From Holacanthus passer (lineage: Eukaryota; Chordata; Actinopteri; Pomacanthidae), in NCBI GenBank assembly GCA_025331565.1, contig JAFREQ010000180.1, forward strand, positions 310,001 through 374,000: a stretch of DNA of 64,000 nt, in the 5' to 3' direction. Position 1 is the first letter of the stretch. Each line of letters begins with the position of its first letter. A program made the position numbers and the translations under genes. The notes under the pieces were generated by a model, which saw only the letters and a program-made list of their open reading frames with translations, was not told where the DNA came from and ran no database searches. Shown one piece after another: positions 1 to 11,486 of the stretch.

Positions 1-807
1 AGGGGGGGGCTATCAATGCAGAAAAATGAACCAGCAAGCCAAAACAAAAACTACACATATATGTATATAAACTGCTTTCTAGGAAAAAAAACTTTAATTT
101 CAGTTTGACTTTAAGATTCTGGCTCAAGTCTGTCAAACATCACTTTTCTTTTTCTCTTTTGACCTCCAAACAGGCCTGCTGAAGGCACTTCACCCTTCTC
201 TCCCTCCTGAGTTGAATGGGTTTTTTATTAGTTTGAAGAGCAGTGCTTCACCCTTTGGCAATAACATAGGCTTAATGCTCTCGTGGGTGAAATGCCACCT
301 CCCTCATAGCCTCATAATAAGCACCCTAAAAGCACCGCCGATGATTTTGTGTTACACTTTTCTTGGCGACAAATGCCTTGTGATGCACCTTAAGTTTTAA
401 GTTGCTCCATTTGGGTACCTTTTTTGAGTTGATATCTGGCAGAAAGAGGAATGTTGGTTGAAAAAAGCCATTTATATTCACTGATGCTTTTAGTTAATGT
501 ATTGTGCTTTTTAGCACTGGAGGACAGCAGGAATGAGACTGTGCGCTTTGAAAGGTTTCTCATTACAGCCAAATTCTCCAGAGAGAAAAGGACAGATTCA
601 TCACACAGCAAACACACCTGTGCAGGTTTCTTGATGTCAGGTTGAGAGCAGATGAACAGAGGGAGTGTGTTGTGTCCTGCCCTGCTCTGTGTATGACATA
701 TTTCATTATTAATTTAGTGGGTCCCAGCTACCCTTTCCAGCATGGCTGGAGGGCATAGCTTGGCTCTGTAGGAAAAGTCAGTGGGAATCAAGTAGAACAA
801 TGGTGAC

Positions 808-810
<3 letters not shown>
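1..810. other. No gene seen
   Basis: Mostly unique AT-rich sequence starting with a run of eight or nine G. Open frames here are short and in no recognisable family. I see no RNA gene or transposon end. Confidence 0.6.

Positions 811-854
<44 letters not shown>
811..854. repeat. (GT)22 microsatellite
   Basis: Uninterrupted GT repeat of 44 bases, read directly. The opposite strand is (AC)n. It is likely length-polymorphic. Confidence 0.98.
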
Positions 855-858
<4 letters not shown>

Positions 859-1030
859 CAGAACCTACAGTAGTGAATGTATATGGTTGTATGTTTAGGT
901 GCAACAGGAACAGCATATGACAGTGTCTTAATTTATGCTCTGCATGCGTGTGTGCTTTACTTTGGACAGTCGGAGCAAATCTAATTACAACTGATGAGTA
1001 GATAGCTAATCACAATAGCAGATAGATTTC

Positions 1031-1086
<56 letters not shown>
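1031..1086. repeat. Compound (AT)12(GT)16 microsatellite
   Basis: Twelve AT units run directly into sixteen GT units without interruption. The apparent Met-Cys-Val-Cys reading frame across it comes from the repeat and is not a gene. Confidence 0.97.
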
Positions 1087-1092
<6 letters not shown>

Positions 1093-1364
1093 AGTATGTG
1101 TGTGTTTTGTCCTAACTGAAAGGTCACATGAACACTCACATGTGAATGCAGCACAGTGTTTTGTGAAATTGTGTGCAAATTTTATAGCAAATAATCATGA
1201 CAGCTGTTTCCTTCAAATTCTCGCAGTTTATTCAAAATCTGCCATTTCAATGGGCCACTCAGTGTCTGTATGGAACAGCCTGCATGCTGATTGGAGGGTT
1301 ACACCAATGCTATCTTAAATTCAGGCTGGACCAACCAATATTTTGCTAGTAACAGTAACATGGA

Positions 1365-1570
1365 TCAAATGTGTAATGTGGAAGTGATCACTCATAGCGA
1401 TCTCATAGCGACTATAGCTGGTAAACACAGCTGAGCATTTAAGAGCCAAAGAGCCAGATATTTTTCTTAGTGGTGGACAGAGGTAAAATGAGAGTGAATG
1501 TTAGACGCCGCAAGATAAAAGACAGCAAATAAATATTAATGTTGCTCTGAGCTGTGCTCTACAAATAAAC
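1365..1570 (+). repeat. Dispersed repeat family B, copy 1
   Basis: Degenerate interspersed repeat. It contains gagccagatattt at 1451-1463, which occurs in reverse complement at 4917-4929. Its first part resembles 23390-23470 (xtgtaatgtgxaag followed by a degenerate atagtgac stretch), and its gagagtgaat segment resembles 24118-24135. The edges are approximate. The copy carries no coding capacity. I recall similar sequence scattered through fish genomes but cannot name the family. Confidence 0.6.
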
Positions 1571-1978
1571 ATGATGTAGAACCACTAAAGTAAACTATGA
1601 GCTATGGTATGCTTTTTTGTAAAGTTGGCATTTTATCCTAAGGGTGGGGCTGTATGAAAGCTCATGGAGTGAGTCAAATGTGTAGAGAGTTCATCCTCTG
1701 GGGAGCTTCAATGTTAAGTTAATTATATGCCTGACTATTACATTTTGATATTTATAGCTTACAAGTCTTACCCTAACCTGACAGATTGCTGGTATTGCAC
1801 ATACACGGGACCTTGAGGGTCGGAGGTCAACCCCTTCAAGTGCTGCTGACTCTTCAGTCTGGCAGCATCCAGGACTGCACTGTGATGGTAAAGAGTGGAA
1901 ATTTGTCCTGTGATACCCTTGTTGGGGATAGTCGCTTGGCTGCCTGTCAATGTCTGCTCAGCTGTGATTACACACAGA

Positions 1979-1980
<2 letters not shown>
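1571..1980. other. No gene seen
   Basis: Unique-looking sequence between repeat B copy 1 and the next CA array. Nothing recognisable. Confidence 0.5.

Positions 1981-2024
<44 letters not shown>
1981..2024. repeat. (AC)22 microsatellite
   Basis: Uninterrupted AC repeat, read directly. Open frames that cross it encode only Thr-His or Cys-Val repeats. Confidence 0.98.
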
Positions 2025-2027
<3 letters not shown>

Positions 2028-2248
2028 CTTTACTTATGTCACTTTTGGGGAATTTACATAGACTCCCATTCATTTCCTGGAGACTAACCTGAAGGACTAC
2101 CTGACCTTAACCTAACAATAACCTTAACTGTTGACCTAAAAATCACAGTTTTCCAAATTGAGGACACCACTTTTTGTCCCCAATTGCACTGCTGTCCTGA
2201 ATGAACTGGTCTTGAGTCTAGTGTATTTCCCCAATTTGGACATAAGCG

Positions 2249-2249
<1 letters not shown>

Positions 2250-2326
<77 letters not shown>

Positions 2327-2332
2327 CACACA
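2250..2332. repeat. Long interrupted (CA)n microsatellite
   Basis: CA array of about 83 bases with a TCA interruption near 2283 and a CG interruption near 2320. It is the longest dinucleotide tract in the window. Confidence 0.97.
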
Positions 2333-2489
2333 GTGCATATGTACAGACAAGAATGGTTCATAAAGAGGGAGGGAAATTCTCCAATTTTTTTTCTCACAAA
2401 GACAATGAAATACACATTTGCTGAACTGAAAATAGGCTTTAAAAACATCAAGACATACAATTAAAAAGAAGTATCAGCTGTATCAGACC

Positions 2490-2720
2490 CATAAAATACG
2501 AGAGGGTGAGAGAGAGAGAGAGAGAACACAAAAGACAGAAAAAAGAAAAATTGTGATTACAAGAGCGAGAGAGATGGAAGAGAATGAGAAGAAGCAGAGG
2601 AGTTAGGAGAGTGACAAAAATAAAAGTGCCAACAGGATGTGGAGCGAGGTACAGGAGAGTGATGAGAAGGAGGAGTGGCAGAGAGAGTGATGAGGAGAAC
2701 AAGAGAATAAAGGGGTTGTG
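2490..2720. repeat. Purine-rich tract with a short (GA)n
   Basis: The plus strand is strongly biased to A and G, with a run of about nine GA units at 2508-2525 followed by irregular GAGA, GAAG and GGAG motifs. It is a low-complexity homopurine-type tract. Open frames on the minus strand are Leu/Ser-rich because of this bias and are not genes. Confidence 0.85.
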
Positions 2721-2832
2721 ACAGAAGGTATTCATCCCTGGGCATCTGTAAACCAGGCGACCCTGAGCTCCGTCACATCAGCTTGCAGACACACACTCTT
2801 TTACTGGCTCAGACACGGAGACGGCTTCCTGC

Positions 2833-2847
2833 GCACACAGACACACA

Positions 2848-2898
<51 letters not shown>
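2833..2898. repeat. (CA)n microsatellite with GACA interruptions
   Basis: CA array with two G interruptions in its first 20 bases and a pure run of about 25 units at 2849-2898. Confidence 0.96.
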
Positions 2899-2899
<1 letters not shown>

Positions 2900-2902
<3 letters not shown>

Positions 2903-4450
2903 CATCAGACCCGGACTCCCCACAACCTAATGGATTAGGAACGGGCGACTCTGCTGGGTGACAAAGTGTCTCACCTTGTCCTCCAGTCACTTTATGCAGA
3001 ATTGGCGTGCTGTTGGCTCAGCAGGCAGAACGCTGCACGCTGCGGACCAGATCTCAACCCCCAGCGCACACTGTCACAGGGCTGCAGTCAAGACCAGGGC
3101 TATTCCAGAGCAGCAACAATGGCTTTAGGAAGGATTAACAGGAATGTTGGAGCTCCTTATTAAACCACAGGGGTTTTGACTAATTGATACATAAAAGGTT
3201 TAAGAAAATTGGACAATATGCACACAAGACAATTCTTTTCATTGTTTGTACTGTGGAGAAAAGAAACAAGTGTGGACCTGCGGCTGTAAATGGTTTTTTA
3301 CTCTGAAATCCTATTCCATCTGCCTCAGTGACTGAAGTAGAAATTTACAAATTGAAAATGTAGAAGAAAAGGAAAACAATTTAAAGCTGAAATATGCGAT
3401 GCCTTTGAATTAATATGCAATTGAACCATCTGTATGTTGGACACAATTTCATGTTTTTCTATTTAGAAAATTTGATTTGGTTCGTTAAAGAGCAGCCGTG
3501 CGAAACAGAATAGGTTTATTTTGCGTGTTTCATGTTTTAGAGTTTGCTCCATTTTGTCTTTTAAAAAAAAATCTTGTTAGTCTTTAATATGTCTCAGGGC
3601 AGACATAGAATGCCAGGCTTCCTGTTAGTAAAGATGGGCGGACTGTGAAAGCACCAGGGACAATGGAACAACAGAAATAAGAATAAATAATGTATAAACA
3701 CAAAACCGTGCACACAGCACGCCCTTTCCTACATATTAACTGGTATTCATGAAAACAGAATGTGTGGTGACAATGAGCGCCACACACTCACACTTCAGAG
3801 CACCAGGGTTTCTAGAGGGAGCTCAGTTTGAGACAGTCAAGTGGAAACAGAAGAATAAGGTGAGTATTCTTCAAAATGATGCTGGTCAAAGGTGCATTAT
3901 GCTTTTATGACTGTTTTTCTCAATTCTGCTTTCAGTGTTTTGCTATTTCAATCTTACTTTATTGTGAGACACTTTGAAAACTCTGGTGCTATAATCAAAA
4001 TCATTATTGATTACCATTCTGACATGTATTGATGATTGCAATAAGGTTTTACTGCTGATACAACCCTGTCTCCTAGAAATAATGGTTATAAATAACCAAT
4101 TTGCAACAGCAAGCAAGTTCTGAAGGGAACAACACCCCAACCACATCACATTTTCTCTTCATATTCACAATGAGGAAATGTTTTATGTGTCTAGCAAGTC
4201 GACAAAATGTTGATCCAGATTGATTAGTAAAATCTTCACTGACATTTGTTTTAGAATATCAAATCTTGCAACACAATATCTGCTCAAAATAACTACATAA
4301 TAGAACTTTGTGGTTATGTTTGTGGAAGCACCTGGCTGAGGTCAGGGAAGGATCATGGTCTTGGTTTAATACAGAAAAGCGTCTTGAATCACATTTTTTT
4401 TTTTCCGTGACGAGGTGGTGAAGTTCAAGAAAGCAAAGTGTTAACTGGTA
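2900..4450. other. No gene seen
   Basis: Mostly unique AT-rich sequence. A stretch at 3010-3060 loosely resembles a tRNA A box, but I could not support a SINE. A T run lies at about 4393-4404. No open frame longer than about 70 codons looks meaningful. Confidence 0.55.
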
Positions 4451-4454
4451 AACC

Positions 4455-4790
4455 AGGTAGTCGCACACAGGAGATCAGTCTGACACAAGCAAACAAATCC
4501 AGGCAGGGAGCAGGCAAAAATACCCAAACCAGATAACAAAGCAAAGTCAAAAACCCTACAGAGACACTAGGAATAATGCTTGAAAGGGATGAACGCACGA
4601 GGATGAACAAAGATAATCTGGCAATCAGGGAAATATATATATGGGGAAAAATCAGGGGCAGGTGAGCAATGAGAGCAGGTGTAGATAATGAAGGAGAGAC
4701 ACACTAGGGCAGGAACTGAACCATCAGGAGATGTTAAAGGGGAAATACTATCTGCACAGATCAGTGGGATGTTACATTTTCCTAACCTTA
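4455..4790 (-). repeat. Possible LTR-type repeat fragment
   Basis: An A- and G-rich segment made of short phrases (cacaggagatca, ccaggcagggagcaggca, aggggcaggtgagcaatgag). These remind me of the reverse complement of LTRs from gypsy-type fish retrotransposons. I see no paired second LTR, no primer-binding site and no target duplication in the window. The identity rests on resemblance from memory only. Confidence 0.3.
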
Positions 4791-4884
4791 ACAAAAGTGC
4801 TTTTGTTGTCAAACTCTAACTAAAGACGAGACTCTGAATGTAAACCCCTTACTCTGGAGTCAAAGTCAGGCAGTAACAGTGTTT

Positions 4885-5010
4885 CCACCTGGTTTATGGT
4901 CACCCAGTCATGAGAGAAATATCTGGCTCTTTAGCTACTAAATGCTTCAATATGTTCACCAGCTGGTGTCTGCCGGCAGTTTAGTGCTGAACAGTGAATT
5001 TTCCCACTGT
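4885..5010 (-). repeat. Dispersed repeat family B, copy 2
   Basis: Reverse-complement copy of the family B core. The sequence aaatatctggctc at 4917-4929 is the exact complement of bases 1451-1463. The following tttagctactaaatg also occurs in degenerate form in the copy near 51150. Confidence 0.6.
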
Positions 5011-7090
5011 GTTTCCCACTGAAAACGATGCTATGAGGGCTGTGGGAGTGAACCAGAGACGTAGTTGTGAGCAGTGAAACAATGAGAGCTGCAGAATCAG
5101 GTGACAATTGTCTGTAGGTTCATCATGACGAGCGACGCCTCACACATTATTATTACAAAAATATCAATTAAAGCCATTTCTGTATATTTACATGTCATGC
5201 CAACACATTCTCACTTTATCATGGTATCACTTCCATGTAAGCACATGGAAGGCCAGGGACGTTTACCTGTGTGCATGTGAAAGGGCAGCAAACTTACAGT
5301 CATACTGCCAAATATAACTTCATGCAGATGGAAATAAAGGTTTTCTTTGACTAAAGTGAAACAATTGTAACATGGCCCCCCATCAGGTAAAGTGGAGCTG
5401 AACATTCTTGAATAGCCCTGAAAAAGTTGCGGCTTGATCCAGTTATATCTGCAACCAGGATAGTGACGTCACAAGTCCTGCATTCCTGCTGTTCGAATCC
5501 TTGTGCAAATAACAGCTTGTGCCTGAGCTGAAAGCCGTGTAACTGCAGCTTCAGGAACGCTCTGTCAACACTGGCAGTCACCATCGCTGCTACCTGCACC
5601 ATTTTTAAAAACAAGACAGAAATATCTTTCTGCTGGATATTTCTGATTTGATGTACATGTCGTGTAAAAATTCAACGTGTGTCTGGTGTGATGAGAAAAC
5701 CTGACCACCCCCTGCATACCAAATGCTCAATAGTATAACAGCTCGATAAGAGATTGGCAGCTCGACTGTCAGCTGAGTTTTGATGGACAGTCAACTGGTA
5801 GATGGGGAGATGAAGCATTGGTTGACATTTTTTCAGCGGGAAGTAAGAGGCAGTTGGAGGGAAAAAGAGAAACCAATATTAAAGTCGAAACCAAAGTGTG
5901 AACCAAATCCAGGATAATCAAAGAAAGGTGATGGAGCTGTTGAGGACAGACTTGACATTATTAACATGCAAGTACAGGCCTGTTGGTGCAGAAGGGAAAT
6001 GCTGGAGGGCTGTGACAATGAGTCAGTGCTGCATCTTGTTTAGCTGGCAAGGATTCCAGCTCTGCTGTCTGTGAGTCAGTGTAAGAGATGTTTCCAGCAT
6101 CTACTTATTCTTTTCAGAAACCTTTTCACCTTTTTGTGATAATGCTGGCCTCATTTCATCTAGCTTCCAAAGACTCACCACGAAACACTCTACATATTTT
6201 ATGCCCATCTTCGAGCACATCAATTCAGGGAAATTGAATGTTGCTGCATGGTGCTCAGGATGTGGAGTTCATATCCTGTTTGCAATCAACTCTTATTCTG
6301 ATGGAGTGAAAGAGTGGATACCAAGTGTTTACCTCACCCATCTAGTGTTTGTTTCTATCCTCCGCATTAAATCACACAGCAAATCAGGAATCTTCTGTTT
6401 ATTCAGCCCCATCGATTTATGTGTGGGATATAAAGATGCACGTAAACAGCTTAAACTGATCAAGACCCTAAATGGGACACGAGCCCAATTTGCACAACAC
6501 TGTGCGTGGATGTAAAAACACTCAATTAGACCTCCGCGCCTCCTCCGTGTACTTTCAAGTTGCACGTCAGCCCCGCATTGAAACGCTCGCTGTGGCTGCT
6601 GCTTCACAGGAACCTATCCCAGCAGGCTTTGCACTTGTAACACAAACACACACCCACACACACCCGAGGATTTAAAAGAATTTGTTTTCGTTCTAGAGAA
6701 TCTCATTTGCTCTGCAAGCCCTGCAATATTATCTCCCTCCGAAAGCTTTTTGTGTTCCAATATTTAAAGAGGCAAAAGGGAAAACACAGGCAATTCATTT
6801 GCCTTTTGTACTCACTCCGAGCCCCTTCAAATCACACAACAGCTTCTTTTCATATCACAGTGAGCGATGACTCACAAAAAGTGCCTTTCCAATTGTTTGC
6901 AGTGTGTCTGATTGTGTTGCCACGAGCATGCTCGCACAAGAGTCATTTGCAAAATGTTGTGCTGCTCCCAGCTGGGGCAAAAAATGAGCCCATCTGCACA
7001 TCCCTGAAGTAAAGGAAACTAGTTTTTGAAAGTTTTGTGTGACTGCTTCTTGGGGTACAATGACACACACATACTGACAGAAACAAAGAG
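5011..7090. other. No gene seen; possible conserved non-coding block
   Basis: No recognisable gene. Bases 6540-7010 are more even in composition than the surroundings and free of simple repeats. Such a stretch could be a conserved non-coding element, but this cannot be judged without comparison to other species. A short CA-rich stretch lies at 6643-6664. Confidence 0.45.
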
Positions 7091-7096
7091 AGAGAT

Positions 7097-7109
7097 GGGG
7101 GGGGGGGGG
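7097..7109. repeat. G13 homopolymer
   Basis: Thirteen consecutive G on the plus strand after a short GA run. Long G runs are rare in this window, and this one could form a G-quadruplex. Confidence 0.95.
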
Positions 7110-7284
7110 CTACAGCCTTGTTCAAAAGTTCACACATGATTAATTTAATCAAGCAGCGAGCAGATGGTGATCCCTGCCTTCCTCCTCTCCCCTCAGGTAT
7201 GAATAATGTGTTTAATGCATCGCACCTGGACAAGCCAAATCTGTACTTACAGTGCAACCAGAGAGACAGAGACAGAGGCTGTTA

Positions 7285-7640
7285 TGGAAACTGATCTCAG
7301 AAGAGGAGTTCAACATCTTGGGAAATACACCTTTGGTATCTTTAGCATAAAGACAGGAAACGGGGGGAAGAGCTGACCTGGCTCTGTCCTCTGCAAGCAC
7401 CTCTTCTAAGTTCACTAATTAACTATATCTTCTTTCTATCTTTATATCTTTTACTTCTACATAAAGAGAAATATAAAAATGACAATTTGTGAATTTACTG
7501 GGTGGATGGACGCCTTGTAAAACAACAAGCATGTCAACTTGTTCTGGGGGTTAAATACCTTCACAATGACCATAGTAAGTGTGAGGGATGCTCATCCCTG
7601 CTTCTCACTTTCCATAAGAACCCAGGCCAATTTCATAACT
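7285..7640 (+). repeat. Dispersed repeat family C, copy 1
   Basis: Contains ttcaacatcttgggaaat at 7309-7326, matched with one difference at 48565-48582. It then has cataaagacaggaaac, matched in degenerate form near 33533, and cctggctctgtcc near 7377-7389, which occurs in exact reverse complement at 48927-48939. These links show one repeat family whose copies keep different parts. I recall similar sequence as common in percomorph fish genomes but cannot name the family. Confidence 0.65.
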
Positions 7641-7704
7641 TTCTGGAAAGTTATGGGGGATATACCACAGACCAAGTGGAGCACATACACATTTCTGATG
7701 TTTC

Positions 7705-7805
7705 TTTTAAAATATTTTATAATTTATAATCTTTATTTATATTTTATATAATATTTTTATTAATTATATTTATATTTATTGTTTTATATTCATTTGTTCA
7801 ATAAA
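7705..7805. repeat. AT-rich low-complexity block
   Basis: Almost pure A and T made of TTTATA, TTATAT and similar units, with very few G or C. Confidence 0.85.
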
Positions 7806-8245
7806 TGGTCAGAACAGGTTAAATGTAATACAGGACATGATATTAAAGCATTGAACTGTTAAATGGGTTTTAAATTACTTTTAGTATCAAAAAACAAACT
7901 TTATGAAATTAGCTGCTTCCTTCACTTTTGCTACAGGTCACACCACCATTCTTGGGGAAGTCACTTCCTGTCACAGACAGGAACACACCAGGATGTTTAG
8001 TATATGTCGCTTAGGGACTTCATGAGTTAAGGTCAAGCATAAAGCTGTATGAGGACGAGTTTAGGGCATTCAAAGTGTTTGTTACACTCTTGTCACTATG
8101 GGTTCTTAGGGGTTAATTTCATCATTTCTTAAATAGAATTATAGAATAAAATGAACCATAGTGGCAGATTGTAAATGTGTATTCCAGTCAGATGGGCAGC
8201 TAACTCAGACCAGGCTGCCAAATTTCACTCTTAATATTACACAGA
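7806..8245. other. No gene seen
   Basis: Unique-looking sequence between the AT-rich block and a retrotransposon tail. Nothing recognisable. Confidence 0.5.
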
Positions 8246-8249
8246 AATG

Positions 8250-8440
8250 CAATGTCAATATGTGCAATTATGAGAATTCAGCTGTGGACAGTTCTACTGA
8301 TTCATTGTTTACTTGTTTATCACAGACATATCTTGCGTAGTGCTGATCCTCTTTGCTGCTGTAACACTGAAAATTTCCCCACTGTGGGATTAATAAAGGA
8401 TTATCTTGGCTCTTATCTTATAATATTAATATTGTTTGCA
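8250..8440 (+). mobile_element. 3' tail of a non-LTR retrotransposon (L2/Rex-like)
   Basis: Contains tttccccactgtgggattaa followed by taaagga and a degenerate ttatct tail. The same arrangement occurs at 10490-10550. I recall this as the 3' end of LINE elements of the L2/CR1/Rex group in fish, ending in short TATCT-type repeats. No reverse-transcriptase coding sequence remains upstream, so it is probably a 5'-truncated copy. The left edge is approximate. Confidence 0.6.
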
Positions 8441-8661
8441 AAGTTAATAACTCCATCATCCACAGGAAAAATATTTTTCTTTTCTCTTCTTTTCTTCTTT
8501 TAATTAGTTAGAAGGAAAACTTATTTGAGTGTGTTCACAATTTCACCATACACATTGGTGTAAGTAAGCCTTTGTGAAGATGATATTCAGAGGTTAAAGT
8601 ACCATGTGTTTCTTGTGGACACATTTGGTGGACATTACACAGACACTACACTACACAGTGC

Positions 8662-8702
8662 ATGTGTGTGTGTGTGTGTGTGTGTGTTTGTGTTTGTGTG
8701 TG
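8662..8702. repeat. (TG)n microsatellite
   Basis: TG repeat of about 41 bases with two TTTG interruptions near its right end. Confidence 0.95.
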
Positions 8703-9430
8703 ATTGAGTAAAAGAAAATGTAATATTCCAATAAGCTAATGTTGACATACATACAACAGTTTTTCCAATAAATGTTTAATGATGAATCTGTTTCTACTCA
8801 TTAGCTGCTAATTACTATCAGCTACTAATATTACTAATATTCTAAAGTAAAAACACATTTCAAGAGGTACACGTTTCAAATTTTACAGTGACTAAGACAT
8901 GTACTTAGACAGAGTGTTTAAAAAAGAAAATCATCCCGGACCCCCCCTACCAAGATCTGGGGGAAAAGCGAGAGGCTTATTCAAACATAAGAGTGACACG
9001 TAAAATTGCCACCATGCTCATGTAATGAAGTGCATGTCTGACAACGGTTATTCAACTGTTGAGTTCTCCCAAAGAACAAAGAGGTGAAGATACACCACAG
9101 CACTGAAATTTCTATCTGCAATTTCCTTGTGCAAGCTGACTTATCTAAATTTGTACTCCCTCGCTTTGATAACCCTCACCTCGTTGTTTACTGAGTGGAA
9201 TAATGCAGAGTGTTTTCTCCTCTGGCTCCTCTCTCTCCCTCATCTCTCCGACACAAAGCTTGACAGCTCGCAGATTAAAGATCAGAGAGGCAGATTCCAT
9301 TATCAAGCCATTTCCCTCCTTTACCACACTAACAACCTTTTAAAACTATCAGCCGTCATTTTCTCCCCATCTCACTGTCGTCATAGTGCGATGGCCTCAA
9401 CAATGACTGTCTTTCCTTCTTCCTGCCTGT
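8703..9430. other. No gene seen
   Basis: The longest open frame on the plus strand starts at 9127 and runs to 9636 (169 codons). It is unsupported: it ends inside a CA array and shows no known domain. Confidence 0.5.
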
Positions 9431-9431
9431 C

Positions 9432-9554
9432 GGTGTGTGTGTGTGGGTGTGCGTGTGTGAAGACAGTGGATCATTTCCCTCTGCAGCGGGGCCAAAAACA
9501 TTATCCACACACATATGCCGGCACACACACTTACACACATACAGAGAGAAGCGA

Positions 9555-9586
<32 letters not shown>
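9432..9586. repeat. Short TG tract and (CA)n microsatellite pair
   Basis: A short TG/CG-rich tract at 9432-9460 and a CA array at 9555-9586 flank about 95 bases of ordinary sequence. Because TG and CA are complementary, the two arms form an imperfect inverted repeat. Confidence 0.85.
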
Positions 9587-9589
9587 ATG

Positions 9590-10190
9590 GGGAGCATACT
9601 GGACGGGAGGGTAATCTATGCTTGATCGCAGCTTGACTGCTTGATTCTCCAAGTCGTCCACTTCCAGAAATCAATACAGATTGAGTGGGTCTTCCTGTAA
9701 GTCCATATGGCTCTCTGCAGCAACAGACGGCTCCACTGCTCCACTAATTACATTACAGCACCACAGATAAGGCTTCATTGTCCCATTCAAGCAGATGAGC
9801 AGGACAATGTAACTGCTATAAAAAGGCATTTCTTGGAAAGACTAATGTAAAAACAAAAGAAGAAAAAGGAAAATCAGACAGACGATATGAAGCTCTTCAA
9901 TCTCATTCTGCATAGTTTGCTCATTCTACTCAGAAAAAAGGCTGCATCTCTTTCATGGTGAGATGAAAGAGTGACAACTGCAAAACACGTTTCCCCCCCT
10001 TTAAATTTACTGTAATGTAGCTTCTGCTGAAACATTATACTGGAAGCTGTAGAACACAGATAAGGATCACTTAAAATATAAACCAGTGTGATATCATCAG
10101 CAACAAATTTACATGATTGGAGGACTGGGATTGATTATTATTCATTTACCTTGATCGTCATCTTAAGTTTTAACGTGAACGTCTCCTAAC
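9590..10190. other. No gene seen
   Basis: Unique-looking sequence. Nothing recognisable. Confidence 0.5.
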
Positions 10191-10194
10191 TAGC

Positions 10195-10300
10195 ATTGAC
10201 ACAAGATACAGCTGAGGCCGGTGGGAATGTCATTAGTTTTGAAGGCATTTGGTCAGTAAACCAAAATATTAATTAATGATAAAAGTGTTGGACCCACAGA
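10195..10300 (-). repeat. Dispersed repeat family A, partial copy
   Basis: Short copy of the family whose fuller copies lie at 43680-44045 and 56395-56815. It has gtgggaatgtcattag followed by a segment ending in ggtcagtaaaccaaaatat. The corresponding part of the 43.7-kb copy reads aatgggaatctgatcataaaccaaag. Edges are approximate. Confidence 0.5.
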
Positions 10301-10439
10301 CTGACAGAGTCGCGCTGCTGGCACAGCTAAAAAATATGTTTAGAATGACTCAGAAAATTGGTATAAATCATGACAGGAGAGAAGAAATTTGATTTTTAGA
10401 GCCTGGCTCTTGTTTTTGACATTTTCACTATGATTTTTA

Positions 10440-10560
10440 ACTCCTACAAAAAAAATACTACATTTATTGCTGCTACTATTCTCTCTGTTTATTTATTTTA
10501 TGTGAATTTCTCCACTGTGGGACGAATAAAGGTTGATCTTATCTTATCTTTTTTTGTCAC
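10440..10560 (+). mobile_element. 3' tail of a non-LTR retrotransposon (L2/Rex-like), second copy
   Basis: Contains tttctccactgtgggacgaa, then taaaggttgatc and two clean TTATC-type tail units (about 10538-10550). It matches the tail at 8375-8435 in sequence and orientation. No coding remnant precedes it. Confidence 0.65.
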
Positions 10561-10564
10561 ATCC

Positions 10565-11478
10565 AATCAGTATATTTTGATGTGTCCAACTCACCAACAT
10601 CATTTGTGATCAAGTTTTTTTGCCAATTTTTGTCGCTGTTCCTGTGTAGTTAGCTAGCCTTTAATGATGACAAAGAATACCTGATAACATCTTCATTATT
10701 AATCCAACCTGCATAGCTCTAATTAGGAAATCACTTGTACAACTGGCAGAAAAGTCATCACTGAGCAAAAGCTAGACTGATTTGAATTGCTGAACAAATC
10801 AGAGATGTGGTCGGTGATTCACAGGTCTGAAACTAGGTCAAGAAAAATTACAAAAATAGATTTGTTGGGTGGGTGTAAAAAATGGATTTTCATTTGGCAA
10901 TCCCTGGATTTAAAAAACTAATAACGACAGATTTTTTGTGTTAAAATTGCACATGCAAGTACAGTAAAATTCACCTAAGTGATGTTCAGAGGGAGACAGC
11001 AGGCAATGAAAACATAGCAAAAAATAGCTTGTGTATTCTGCTCCGTGACCTCTTACACAACAGTACTTCTGGTTGAGAGGAATAAATAAATTAGATCCAG
11101 AGAAATGTCATCTTCATGCAAATGAATTACTTTCCCCAGAACAATGCTATCAGGCGTCTCTCACTTGAAATATACATCAGCATGTGCTGCTATGCAGCCG
11201 TTTAAAATATGCATCAAAACAGATTGGAAAGGTTTTTTCCCTCTGAACAAGAGATTTGCATTTGCGGTGGCCTGTTTGCTCGAACACAATATACTTGACT
11301 TCTGGGGGCATAATCAGAGGAACAGAGGGGCATGAACGTTCTGTAAAAAAGAGAGACCCCGGAGACACTGGGAGGAAAAACCTGTTACTGGTACTAATTA
11401 GCACACAGCAGGAGAACAGCAGGTGTGTTGTGAAGGTGAGAACAGAGAGAGGAAGAGGAGGAGAGGAGAGAATGAAAA
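10565..11478. other. No gene seen
   Basis: Unique-looking AT-rich sequence up to the hAT target site. No recognisable gene or RNA. Confidence 0.5.
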
Positions 11479-11486
11479 ACTTTCAA
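11479..11486. repeat. hAT target-site duplication, left copy
   Basis: The 8-mer actttcaa, repeated exactly at 12363-12370 on the other side of the element. Eight-base duplications are typical of hAT transposition. Confidence 0.75.

Noticed and set aside
1055..2350. Cys-Val and Thr-His repeat proteins on both strands
   Set aside because: Direct translations of GT/CA microsatellites.
3010..3060. Possible tRNA/SINE head (ttggctcagcaggcagaac)
   Set aside because: An A-box-like phrase only. The B-box position reads agatctcaaccc and the stems do not pair well.
9127..9636. Plus-strand open frame of 169 codons
   Set aside because: It runs through TG and CA arrays, has no domain and shows no splice or promoter context.
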